A stretch of 64,000 nucleotides of DNA from Sphingobacteriaceae bacterium. Its GTDB lineage: Bacteria > Bacteroidota > Bacteroidia > B-17B0 > Aurantibacillaceae. The notes beneath the pieces are model-generated. The model did not search any database. It saw only the letters and a list, made by a program, of their open reading frames with translations, and was not told the DNA's origin. Positions 27,443 to 37,101 of the stretch are shown piece by piece (positions within the stretch are counted from its first letter, which is position 1; each line of letters begins with the position of its first letter). The stretch lies in contig JADJLA010000008.1 of assembly GCA_016705695.1 (NCBI GenBank), forward strand, positions 77,203 to 141,202. Direction: 5' to 3'. A program made the translations under genes and the position numbers.

Positions 27443-29551
27443 ATGAAAAAAGTAATTTTTATAGTTCTGATAGTTGTGTTGCAAGTTACGATGTTTTCGC
27501 AAAATAAGTGTAATACATTTCTTAAAGCACAATTAACCGATAAAACGCTTCCTGCGCAATTCGATGTGCTTGTTGATGGAAATATCCCTCAATTATTAAA
27601 GGACCAGAAGCAATTGGGTGTTCAGGTTAACTATTATGCCGGAAATATTGCCTCAGTTAGAACTTCACTTAATTCCATTTCAAATTTAATAACTCATAAA
27701 TATGTGAAGTTTATTGAGTACAGACCCTCAAAACCGCAATTGATGAATGATACTGCCATGGTGAGGAATCGTATCAATCCGGTTAAGCAAGGAATGGCCC
27801 CCTTAACTCAAGCATACGATGGCTCAGGAATAATTATGGGTATTATTGATACTGGCATCGATTTTAATCATCCTGATTTTAAGGACGGAAGTGGAAATAC
27901 GCGCATTCAATTTATTTGGGATCAAAATCAATCTTCCGGTTCAACCATTCCAATGCCTTATAATTACGGAATTGAATGGACGGCCGCGCAAATTAATGCA
28001 AGTGTTTGTACACATAATGATAATGCAAATTACGGACATGGAACTCACGTGAGTGGAACAGCAGCCGGAAATGGTTTGGCCACAGGCAAATTTGAAGGCG
28101 TGGCACCAAAAGCTGAACTTATTGTTGTGGCTTTGAATTTCAATAATAGTACAAATCCAATTTATGCAGATGCTTTAAGCTATATTTTTGCAAAGGCAAC
28201 AGCTGCAGGTAAACCTTGTGTTGTAAATGCAAGTGTGGGCGATTATTATGGAAGTCATGATGCAACCGATCTGCAAGCGCAATTAATGAATAATTTAATT
28301 ACCGCACAAAACGGTCGCGTATTAGTAGCGGCAGCCGGAAATGCAGGGAATGTGAAATTCCATACAAAAACAACGCTCATAAATTCTGATACGTTGTTTA
28401 CTTGGTTCTCTGATGCTGTAGCAGATATGTATTATGTGTTGTATGCTGACACCAATGATATTAAGAATGTACAAACAAGTATTGGTGTTAATAGAGCAAG
28501 TAGTACTGACCTTGGTCGAATTCCTTTTCATAATTATAACTATGCGCTGACATCACAGCAGGTGGATACATTAAAGTTCAATAATAAACGAATTGGGATC
28601 ATTAAAACTGATGCGTCTATTAACTCATTTGGTGTATATGAGTTGGTTTATCATGTTATTGCCGATTCACTAAATTATAATTGGCGTATTGAAAGTAAAG
28701 GAAATGGTAAACATGATTCGTGGGATTTTAATTTTAAGAACGCCGGATTACCAACGGCAACAGTGTATCCAAAAATGATAAATTATGTAATGCCTGATAC
28801 GATCTCAACAATTGTTACAGGATTTCAATGTAGTAACGAAGTTATTACAGTTGGAAATTATATCAATTTAAACAAATGGACAGACGCAACAAATACTGCG
28901 CAAACATCAACGCTTGAAGTTCCGGGAAAGATAAAAGAAACGAGTAGTGGAGGGCCAACACGTTGGAATATGATAAAGCCCGATGTGGTTGCCACAGGAG
29001 CAAATGTATTTAGTGCGATGCCTATTTCTTTACAAACATTTATGTTAACCAATGCGCCAAGTGCGGTGGCACAAGGCAGTATGCATATTCAGGGAGGCGG
29101 AACATCGGCTTCGGCGCCTGTGGTTGCAGGATTGGCTGCGCTTTATTTACAGAAATTTCCAAATGCTACCAACCAACAAGTAAAGCAGGCCATTATGAAC
29201 TGTACCTATAGCGATGGTTTTACGGGAATTGTACCAAATAATGTTTACGGTTATGGAAAGCTGGATGGTATGGCTGCTATGTTATGTACAATATTTACTG
29301 GCGTGGAAAGATTAAATTTAAATGAAGGTTTAAAAGCTATGCCAAATCCTTTTCACGGAAAAGTGGAGATAAATTTAAAAGACAAAGGAGTATTATTTGT
29401 TTACGATATAAATGGTAAGTGTTTATTAAAGCAAAATATCGATTCTAAGTATGTTTTAAGTACAGATGAAATTAATGAATACAAAGGATTGCTGCTTATT
29501 CGTATTTTAACCGAAACACAAACCTATTCAGCCAAACTCATCAGTTACTAA
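27443..29551 (+). CDS. S8 subtilisin-like peptidase with T9SS sorting domain
   Basis: 702 residues with a signal peptide (MKKVIFIVLIVVLQVTMFSQ). The catalytic triad motifs are all visible: IMGIIDTGIDFNHPDF (Asp), NYGHGTHVSGTAAG (His) and GGGTSASAPVVAGLAAL (Ser), with the oxyanion asparagine region VLVAAAGNAGN. A large insert lies between His and Ser. The last 75 residues (LKAMPNPFHGKVEINL to YSAKLISY) form a type A T9SS C-terminal domain. Expected to be a secreted, surface-anchored or released protease. The prmC gene follows 3 bp later. Confidence 0.92.
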   Translation: MKKVIFIVLIVVLQVTMFSQNKCNTFLKAQLTDKTLPAQFDVLVDGNIPQLLKDQKQLGVQVNYYAGNIASVRTSLNSISNLITHKYVKFIEYRPSKPQLMNDTAMVRNRINPVKQGMAPLTQAYDGSGIIMGIIDTGIDFNHPDFKDGSGNTRIQFIWDQNQSSGSTIPMPYNYGIEWTAAQINASVCTHNDNANYGHGTHVSGTAAGNGLATGKFEGVAPKAELIVVALNFNNSTNPIYADALSYIFAKATAAGKPCVVNASVGDYYGSHDATDLQAQLMNNLITAQNGRVLVAAAGNAGNVKFHTKTTLINSDTLFTWFSDAVADMYYVLYADTNDIKNVQTSIGVNRASSTDLGRIPFHNYNYALTSQQVDTLKFNNKRIGIIKTDASINSFGVYELVYHVIADSLNYNWRIESKGNGKHDSWDFNFKNAGLPTATVYPKMINYVMPDTISTIVTGFQCSNEVITVGNYINLNKWTDATNTAQTSTLEVPGKIKETSSGGPTRWNMIKPDVVATGANVFSAMPISLQTFMLTNAPSAVAQGSMHIQGGGTSASAPVVAGLAALYLQKFPNATNQQVKQAIMNCTYSDGFTGIVPNNVYGYGKLDGMAAMLCTIFTGVERLNLNEGLKAMPNPFHGKVEINLKDKGVLFVYDINGKCLLKQNIDSKYVLSTDEINEYKGLLLIRILTETQTYSAKLISY

Positions 29552-29554
29552 GAT

Positions 29555-30417
29555 ATGCGCGTAGCCGGCAATAAGCTAAAACACCTCGTCTCTTTTTTTC
29601 GATCAGAATTACATAAACTTTATTCTAATGACGAGATAGATGAATTAGCGTTTAGAGTATTTGAGCATTTCTTGAATTTTAAAAGAGAAGACCTGCAATT
29701 GCGCGAAGAAGAGTTGATCAATCAGAGTCAATTACTTTTAATTTATGATGCGGTTAAGGAACTTGCAACTGCAAAACCTTTGCAGTACGTTTTAGGCGAA
29801 GCTTACTTTTACAAATATATTTTTGAAGTAAATGAGCATGTTCTTATCCCAAGGCCTGAAACCGAAGAGTTGGTGGAGATGATCTTTAACCAGAATAAAG
29901 AATTTTCGGGGAGTATATTAGATCTTGGAACAGGAAGTGGATGTATTCCTATAAGTTTAAAGTGTTTATTGCCAAAAGCAAGAGTAGAGGCTTGTGATAT
30001 TAGCGATGAAGCATTAACTCTTGCAAAAAGGAATGCCGGAAGGAATAGAGCTGAAGTTAGTTTTTTTAATGGGGATATTCTTGGGCTTCCAGATTCCGTT
30101 TCACATTACGACATTATTGTAAGCAATCCACCCTATATAAAAAGAAGCGAATCTGATCAGATTCACGATAATGTAAAAAAGCATGAGCCGCACCTAGCTT
30201 TGTTTGTTAATGACGACGACTCCATTATTTTCTATAAAAAGATCATTGATCTTTGTGCGAATAATTTAAATTCTAAAGGCAAATTGTATTTTGAATTGAA
30301 TCCGCTTACAGCTAATGAAGTAAAAGCATATGCTGAAAGTAAAAAAATATTTAGTACAATAGATCTAAAAAAGACCTTTCAGGCAACATCAGATTCCTTA
30401 AAGCAATTAAACGTTAA
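29555..30417 (+). CDS. prmC: Release factor glutamine methyltransferase PrmC, 1-nt frameshift near the end
   Basis: Methylates the GGQ glutamine of peptide release factors. Motifs are HVLIPRPETEELVE, ILDLGTGSGCIPISL (SAM-binding) and IIVSNPPYIKRSE, the NPPY active site. The frame as given runs on to 30511 with an atypical tail that overlaps the opposite gene. In the +1 frame the family ending DLSGNIRFLKAIKR is read to a TAA at 30415-30417. Adding one A to the A-run at 30367-30372 restores it and removes the overlap, so I annotate the corrected end. A sequencing error is the likeliest cause. Confidence 0.9.
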
Positions 30418-30419
30418 AC

Positions 30420-32522
30420 TTAATTACTCTTTACTGGTAAAGGAGAATTCATTACAGGCAAGAAAGAATAATTCTTCCCATAGTATAACATTTGCTCTGC
30501 AAAATCTTTAGGGTATTCGATCTTTATGTCTGTTATCTTATCACCCTCTTTAACAGGCACAAGTTTTGGTTGAATAAATCCAGCATAAGGGGCAAAGTTA
30601 AGTTTGGCATAACGATCCAATATCTCTTTATGCAATGTCTTATCCACTTTCACTCCATAATTCTCTACAAGATCTTGTCCTGCTTTATAATCACCTTGTG
30701 ACTTAATGCGCTGTATCTCTTTTAAAAGATCACCAAATAATTTTCGGAGTTTATCATAATCGTTAACCACAAAATAAGTTTTACCATCTTTGATAGTTTT
30801 ACTGATCACGTTTTCTTTTGCTCCCTTTTCAAAAGCCCATGCCGACACCAATTGGCGATTACGCATATGAGCTTCTTCCAGGTTATCTCCAAGCTTTAAA
30901 CGTGATAGTTGAACGATCAATCCACTGGTGATATAATCATCATAAGCTGCTTTCCCATAATCTAATGACGACATCACGCCAAGATCAACCAATTTTTTGT
31001 CGTACAAATAATATAAGGCTACGAGGTCTGCACGGGCTTCTTCCAAACACGAGGCATAATTTTTTAAAGTATTGGCAGGTTGTTCAATGCCTTTTTCAAT
31101 TTGTCCAGAGGCATGGCCAATTACTTCATGCATATCAGTATGTAATTTATCTGCTAAACTTGCGCATTTAGCCATTCGGTTCTGTATTTCCTCGGTCATG
31201 TAAAATTCTTTTGTAACACCAGCGCCTGCCGCCATGTCGTATGCTTCTACAATATTACCAAGGTTAACCGATTTTGATCCGTGATTTTCGCGTATCCATT
31301 CGTTGTTTGGTAAATTTATCCCAATGGGTGTACTTGGAGCTGCATCACCGGCTTCCATCACCACATTAATTACTTTAGCTGCAATACCGGTCACATTTTT
31401 CTTTTTATGCTCGGCCGCTATTGGCGAATTGTCTTCAAACCATTGTGCATTGTCGCCTATTAATTTAATGCGCTTGCTCGCTTCCATATCTTTAACTGAT
31501 ATAACAGCTTCGTAACTTCCCTTAAATCCTAATGGATCATTATATACTTCTATAAAGCCAACTACTGCGTCAATGGCCGATTCTGTGTCTTTTGCCCAAG
31601 CAATACTGTAAGTGTCAAAATCTTTTAAGCTTCCCGATTTATAAAATACAATGAGCTTATCTATAGCATCTTTTTGTGCCGCATTTTCGGCAACGGTCGA
31701 AGCTTTTTCTAACCAGTAAATGATCTTCTCTATGGCAGAAGAATACATTCCGCCAAGTTTCCAAACATGCTCTTCTATTTTCCCGTTTACTTTTATTAGT
31801 TTGGAGTTAAGTCCTGTCATTACCGGAGTTTCCTTGTTGCCTTTATTTACATCTTTGTAAAAATCGCTTGCTTCTTTTTGACTAACACCTTCATAAAAAT
31901 TCACCGCAGATGATTTTACAAGGTCAGCTTTAGAGTCAAGACTTACTTTTTTAGATGCAATTTTTGGGTCGAAAATGATTGGTGTGATGCGTGCAAGAAA
32001 TTGATCAACGTTTTCGCCATCCATAACAGGAAAGCCTTTTGCATCACTTGATTTTATAAGCGCATTAAAAAAATCTTGTGTGATCTCAGGAATGATCTTG
32101 TCGGAACTATAATGATGGTGAATTCCGTTACTGAACCAAACGCGCTTTGCGTATTCCATGAATGTATCGTACTCAGCCGCTTTTTTATCGCCGCTATAGG
32201 TGCTTACAATATTTTCAATGGTTTTACGAACAGTTAAATTGTATTTATAATTTTGATCATACATCATATCACGTCCACATAAAGCAGCTTCGGATAGATA
32301 GTACAACAATGTTTTTTGTTGAAGACTCAATTTATCAAAGCCGGGCACTTCGTAACGAAGGATCCGCAGATCTGCAACTTGCTCGGTTTGGTATTCAAAC
32401 GGCTCCGACTTTGTAAGAGAATCGTTTTTGGTTTTATCGGCTTCGCTATTTGATGAATTGCCACCGCATGAGCTTAATAAAGCAATTACCGGGATGGCGA
32501 AAAAAAGTTGTTTTATAAACAT
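30420..32522 (-). CDS. Dipeptidyl-peptidase III (M49) lipoprotein
   Basis: 700 residues. The lipobox IALLSSCGGNSS predicts a lipid-anchored exported protein. The zinc site has HEVIGHASGQIEKG, a six-residue HExxxH variant characteristic of M49, and LEEARADLVALYYLYD, which supplies the glutamate ligand. DPP III removes dipeptides from the N-terminus of oligopeptides. Bacteroidota members of this length are common. Once the prmC end is corrected, the two genes are convergent with a 2-bp gap. Confidence 0.92.
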   Translation of the reverse strand: MFIKQLFFAIPVIALLSSCGGNSSNSEADKTKNDSLTKSEPFEYQTEQVADLRILRYEVPGFDKLSLQQKTLLYYLSEAALCGRDMMYDQNYKYNLTVRKTIENIVSTYSGDKKAAEYDTFMEYAKRVWFSNGIHHHYSSDKIIPEITQDFFNALIKSSDAKGFPVMDGENVDQFLARITPIIFDPKIASKKVSLDSKADLVKSSAVNFYEGVSQKEASDFYKDVNKGNKETPVMTGLNSKLIKVNGKIEEHVWKLGGMYSSAIEKIIYWLEKASTVAENAAQKDAIDKLIVFYKSGSLKDFDTYSIAWAKDTESAIDAVVGFIEVYNDPLGFKGSYEAVISVKDMEASKRIKLIGDNAQWFEDNSPIAAEHKKKNVTGIAAKVINVVMEAGDAAPSTPIGINLPNNEWIRENHGSKSVNLGNIVEAYDMAAGAGVTKEFYMTEEIQNRMAKCASLADKLHTDMHEVIGHASGQIEKGIEQPANTLKNYASCLEEARADLVALYYLYDKKLVDLGVMSSLDYGKAAYDDYITSGLIVQLSRLKLGDNLEEAHMRNRQLVSAWAFEKGAKENVISKTIKDGKTYFVVNDYDKLRKLFGDLLKEIQRIKSQGDYKAGQDLVENYGVKVDKTLHKEILDRYAKLNFAPYAGFIQPKLVPVKEGDKITDIKIEYPKDFAEQMLYYGKNYSFLPVMNSPLPVKSN

Positions 32523-32666
32523 GTTATAGAAAAATTGAGTGATCTAAGATAGCAATAAGAGTGCAGATTTTAATGATTGGATATAAAAAAATGATAGGGG
32601 GTAAATTAGGGCTATTGAGAGGGTGGAACGATTGCTATTAAAGGGTAGAAGAGTCTTTTTGATCAA

Positions 32667-33725
32667 TCACAACTTGTACGTAAGTCCTAAAATACTGCTA
32701 CCACCGGCAAATGCCATTTTATTATAAGAGTAGGTAAACTGAAACTTCTTAACTTTTACAAGAAACCCAAAGCATAGTCCATTAGCCCCACGGCGTTCGG
32801 GTAAAGTAAATTCGCGCTGACGGCGATAATTATAACCTAACATCACCATAAAATTCTTCGACAATGATAATTCCGTTCCAAAACTCATATGTCTAAAGAA
32901 ATTATCGGTATTGCTTCCAAAACGTTTAGAGAATTTCTGGAATTTGGTACTGTCTTCCGGTTCTTTGTTCGTATCAAATGGATTGCTTTGCCCTGCAGTG
33001 TCAATAGGGCTCACGTATTTCATATTCCATTTCAATAAATTATCATATACAAATATCAAACGAATAGGGGCTTTACTTAATTTCTTGCTGATGCCTAATT
33101 GAACATTGCTTGGTAATTCCATTGGTGAAGTAGGAGTGAACTCTTTCCAAACTTTTCCTACGTTTTTTGCAACTAACGAGATCACAAAATTCTTTTTTGT
33201 ATGGTAGGTTGCACCGAGGTCAATGGCATTTGCGAAAGCGGTATAAGCTTCGTATTGAGAAAGAATTGTTTTTACGCAAATACCAAGATTGAAAGAAGTG
33301 TCTTCAGGCAAATGAATAGAGTAATTTAAATTTAAAGAATAATCGTTCGCTTTAAAGGTTCTTGTTTCGTTTCCTAATTCGTCGTAGCCTTTAAACTTTC
33401 CATAATTGAAAAAATTGAAGGATGCTCCAAATATTCCTGCTTTTTCAAAATTGCGTGCATGAGCCAAATAACCAAAATTCATATTGCTTACATAATTGCA
33501 GTAATTGCCGGCAATTTGTTTATGCATGTATTTATTAAGTAAAGCAGGATTTGAATGAACTAGGTTTATATCATCTCCCCAAACGCTCATATTAGTTCCC
33601 CCAACACCGGCCGCACGACTGGTCATAGGAATGTCTAAAAATCTGAAATTGGTATTTCCGCCTACTTGTGCCTTAATAGAAATAAAGCTTAAAAACAGAA
33701 CAAAATATAGGCTTACTTTTTTCAA
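32667..33725 (-). CDS. porQ: Type IX secretion system protein PorQ
   Basis: 352 residues with a signal peptide. FRFLDIPMTSRAAGVGGTNMSVWGDDINLVHSNPALLN is the characteristic PorQ/PorV-type N-terminal region of FadL-like barrels (quoted in overlapping parts: SRAAGVGGTNMS, NLVHSNPALLN). The barrel ends with SSILGLTYKL. In Porphyromonas gingivalis PorQ works with PorU, PorV and PorZ in the attachment complex that processes T9SS cargo. It fits the several T9SS-sorted proteins in this window. It is on the same strand as, and downstream of, the helicase gene. Confidence 0.85.
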   Translation of the reverse strand: MKKVSLYFVLFLSFISIKAQVGGNTNFRFLDIPMTSRAAGVGGTNMSVWGDDINLVHSNPALLNKYMHKQIAGNYCNYVSNMNFGYLAHARNFEKAGIFGASFNFFNYGKFKGYDELGNETRTFKANDYSLNLNYSIHLPEDTSFNLGICVKTILSQYEAYTAFANAIDLGATYHTKKNFVISLVAKNVGKVWKEFTPTSPMELPSNVQLGISKKLSKAPIRLIFVYDNLLKWNMKYVSPIDTAGQSNPFDTNKEPEDSTKFQKFSKRFGSNTDNFFRHMSFGTELSLSKNFMVMLGYNYRRQREFTLPERRGANGLCFGFLVKVKKFQFTYSYNKMAFAGGSSILGLTYKL

Positions 33726-33779
33726 TGCTTAAATAACGTGAATTTAGACTTGGTATTGTGTAAAAATAGTGCTTTTTTG

Positions 33780-36190
33780 CTATTCTTTTTGCAGCTTGGC
33801 ATACTTCAAAAGCAAGCTTTTTTGGCCAAACTTCTCGAACTGAATAATAGCCTTTGTTTCGGGCCAATTGCCCTCCAAGCCTTGCACAGAGCCTTTTCCA
33901 AACTTTTCATGCAATATCACGTCTCCCAACTTTAGATCTTTATTTAAAGCAAGATCAATAGGTTTACCGGTATTTACATTCCCTAAGCGAGCATTAACAC
34001 TAATGAGTTTTTTGGGTGGTGTAAAGTCAATGCCTTTTTTGATCTCTTTGAAGGATGAGCCCTTTGTTGGAAGTTCTTTAGAAGGCGTGTCAAAAAATGA
34101 ATTTCGCATTTTTTCAAATACATTATCATTAAATGCTTTGGCCCCTGAGACCACTTCATACTCTAAAAACTTTTCGTCTATTTCATCTATAAATCTACTG
34201 GCCTCACAGTAAATTAAATTTCCGTAACGGTAGCGGGTGTTGGCGTAGCTTAAGGTGCATTGTATCTCTGCTCTTGTTACTGCGACATAAAATAAACGAC
34301 GCTCTTCCTCTAATTCGGTTCTACTGTTCAATGCTAATTGTGATGGAAATAAATTTTCTTCCAAGCCAACAATGTACACGTTCTTAAACTCTAGTCCTTT
34401 TGCAGCGTGAATGGTCATCATGGTAACTTTATCGGCTTCACGCTCATCATCATCTTCGGTATCTCTATCGGTAAGCAAAGTGATCTCTTGCATGAACTCA
34501 TCTAATGTGCGTAATTCTTTATTTTGTTCAAATAAAGTATCACCTTCAATGGCCAAACTTTCTTTAATAAGATCATTCAATTCATTTTCTTGTGGTGTGC
34601 GCTCGTGTTCTACAAAATCTTTTAAACCATTTAGTAATTCCTGAATGTTCTCATATCTACTTACGCCCTCGGGTGTTTTATCAGAATACAATTCTTTTAC
34701 TAAACCGCTATTCACGGCAATATGATTTCCAAGATCGTACGCGTCTTTGGTGCCTAATTGCAAGCTGTAAGATTTTATTTTGGTAACAAACTCACCGATC
34801 TTCCCTGCAATACCCGCATTGATACCTAAATTAAAATCCTTTAAATTTTCGCAAACGGTAAACATGCTTATATCATGCTCTGCTGCAGCAACATTAATTT
34901 TATCTACGGTTGATTGACCAATGCCGCGCAAAGGATAATTAATAATTCGCGACAAACTTGCATCATCGTTGGAGTTGATGGTTAACCGAAAATAACCTAA
35001 AATGTCTTTAATTTCTTTACGCTGATAAAAACTAATGCCTCCATAAATGCGATATGGAATATTCAATCGTCTTAAAGCTTCCTCCATAGAACGCGATTGC
35101 GCATTGGTACGATATAAAATGGCAAAATCCCTATTAAAATACTGATGATTGTTCTTTGCCGCAAAAATACTATTGGCTACTTTTTGCCCTTCTTCGCTAT
35201 CCGTATTTGCATTCATCACTTTGATCTTACTGCCTTCATCATTCTCAGTGAAAACCAATTTTTTAAATTGATCTTTATTATTGGCAATAATGTGATTTGC
35301 TGCTTCAACAATAACTTTGGTGCTTCGATAATTTTGTTCGAGTTTATACGTTTTAAGATCCGGGTAATCCCTTTCAAAATTTAAGATATTTTGAATGTTT
35401 GCTCCGCGAAATGCGTAAATACTCTGTGCATCATCTCCAACCACACAAATATTTTGAAAACGTGCAGCCAATTGTTTGATGATAACGTATTGCGAAAAAT
35501 TTGTATCCTGATACTCATCTACCAAAATACATTTGAATTTACCTTGATATTTTAAAAGCATATCTGGAAAATCTCGCAATAAAATATTGGTATTGTATAG
35601 AAGATCATCAAAATCCATTGCACCTGCCTTAAAATTTCTTTTTGATAGGCTTCATAGATCTGCCCCATCAAAGGTTTCTGACTTTGCCTGTCTTCTGTTT
35701 GAAATACGCTGTTGCCAATATATTGTTGAGCGGAGATCAGTTTATTCTTCGCGTCAGAAATTCTATTTAACACCAACGAAGGTTTGTAAACCTTTTCATC
35801 CAAATTAAATTGCTTTAATATTTCTTTTATCTGACTTTTACTATCGTCGGTATCGTAAATGGTAAAATTGCTTGGGTAACCTAATTTCGCTGCTTCAAAA
35901 CGTAGAATTTTTGCAAATACAGAGTGGAAGGTTCCCATCCAAAGATTTTTCGCCTCATTTGTTCCAACAATTTTAGCGATACGATCTTTCATTTCGCGCG
36001 CTGCTTTATTGGTAAAAGTTAATGCTAAAATATTAAAGGCATCGGTACCGCGCTCCATAATATGCGCAATACGATAAGTAAGAACTCTTGTTTTTCCTGA
36101 ACCTGCTCCCGCAATGATCATTACCGGTCCCTCTGTTGCTTGCGCTGCCGCTCTCTGCACCGGATTCAATTCATCTAAAAAATGCTTCAC
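33780..36190 (-). CDS. uvrD: UvrD/PcrA-type DNA helicase, split by a 1-nt frameshift
   Basis: Two frames together make one superfamily 1 helicase of about 800 residues. The upstream part (36190 to about 35640) has the Walker A motif MIIAGAGSGKTRVL and ALTFTNKAAREM. The downstream part starts in frame at MDFDDLLYNT and has ILVDEYQDTN (Walker B), VVGDDAQSIYAFRGA, MTIHAAKGLEFKNVY and FYVAVTRA. At about 35640 the frame reads QKEILRQVQW where the family reads QKRNFKAGAMDFDD. One missing A in the AAAAA run explains it. It unwinds DNA in repair and replication restart. A sequencing error is the likely cause. Confidence 0.92.
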
Positions 36191-36253
36191 GTTATAAAGT
36201 TCAGAAATTTTTAGATGAGAAAAAAGCGGGTTTTAATAAGATTTAAACAAAAA

Positions 36254-36997
36254 TCAACGGAGCACCTTGGTTACACCTATCTTAAGGCCAAACGTTTGTA
36301 CGGGCTGGTAAACCTGGAAGTCGTAAACTGAATTTTTGTACGAGTTCTCTAAACGAATTTTATTGAATTTTAGGGCGCTATAAAAAAAGTTCACACCAAC
36401 CACGAATTGAAAATCGTTCTCCAGATCGGCTTTTAGATCCATTCCAACACTATAACAAAACGCAATGGTGTTTCCTCTCTTTTGTTTTATTTCTGAGAGC
36501 ATTTTTAAGGAATCAGAAACAATAAGGTCGACGTTTGGAGAAATACCGTAATTAAAGCCACCCAAAACATAGGGTTGTAAATGACAGGCTTTGCCTAAAT
36601 TAAAATTGCCAAAAGCGCCTATCATCAAGCTCGTATTATTCCATCCGCCTGATGAAATGGTATAGCTGTTTATAGGATCTTCTGCAATTAGATCTTTTTT
36701 GTATTTATACTCATCAATTTGATTATTCTGATACATGATCTGCGATTTTATACCAAGATGTTTGTATAGTTGAATATTAAAACCAGCATCTATTTTTATC
36801 CCCGGTATGGCAAATCCTCCATCCATCGATTTCTCGTGATTTCCAAAACCAAAATAGGGCATTGAAGCACCAATATTTACAATTTCAATAGATAAAATCC
36901 TCTTTTGAAGTAGCTTTATGCTATCATTGGTTGATACAACTTGTGCCTTGGTAATTCCCGAAAGAAGGAATAGGAATATAAAAAGTCTTATTAGCAC
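36254..36997 (-). CDS. Outer membrane beta-barrel protein of unknown role
   Basis: 247 residues with a signal peptide (IFLFLLSGITKAQ). The rest alternates hydrophobic and polar residues in strands such as FGFGNHEKSMDGGF, IKIDAGFNIQLY, LQPYVLGGFNYG and FQFVVGVNFFYSALKF, and ends in a strand FGLKIGVTKVL. This resembles small PorT/OmpX-like barrels of Bacteroidota, but I cannot assign a subfamily. It stands alone between the helicase and the divergent purL gene. Confidence 0.65.
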   Translation of the reverse strand: MLIRLFIFLFLLSGITKAQVVSTNDSIKLLQKRILSIEIVNIGASMPYFGFGNHEKSMDGGFAIPGIKIDAGFNIQLYKHLGIKSQIMYQNNQIDEYKYKKDLIAEDPINSYTISSGGWNNTSLMIGAFGNFNLGKACHLQPYVLGGFNYGISPNVDLIVSDSLKMLSEIKQKRGNTIAFCYSVGMDLKADLENDFQFVVGVNFFYSALKFNKIRLENSYKNSVYDFQVYQPVQTFGLKIGVTKVLR

Positions 36998-37076
36998 AGC
37001 CTAAAAATACGTAAAAATCCTAACATTTTGTTTCTATTTTGTTCATTACTTGCCTGTGTAAAAATGGCAACATCAC

Positions 37077-37084
37077 TAACTTTG
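37077..37084 (+). promoter_or_regulatory. Possible -7 element for purL
   Basis: TAACTTTG matches TAnnTTTG and lies 17 bp before the purL ATG. The nearest upstream TTG (37050) is 24 bp away, a little long for the -33 element. Confidence 0.4.
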
Positions 37085-37101
37085 TGCTTTATAATTTTAC
37101 T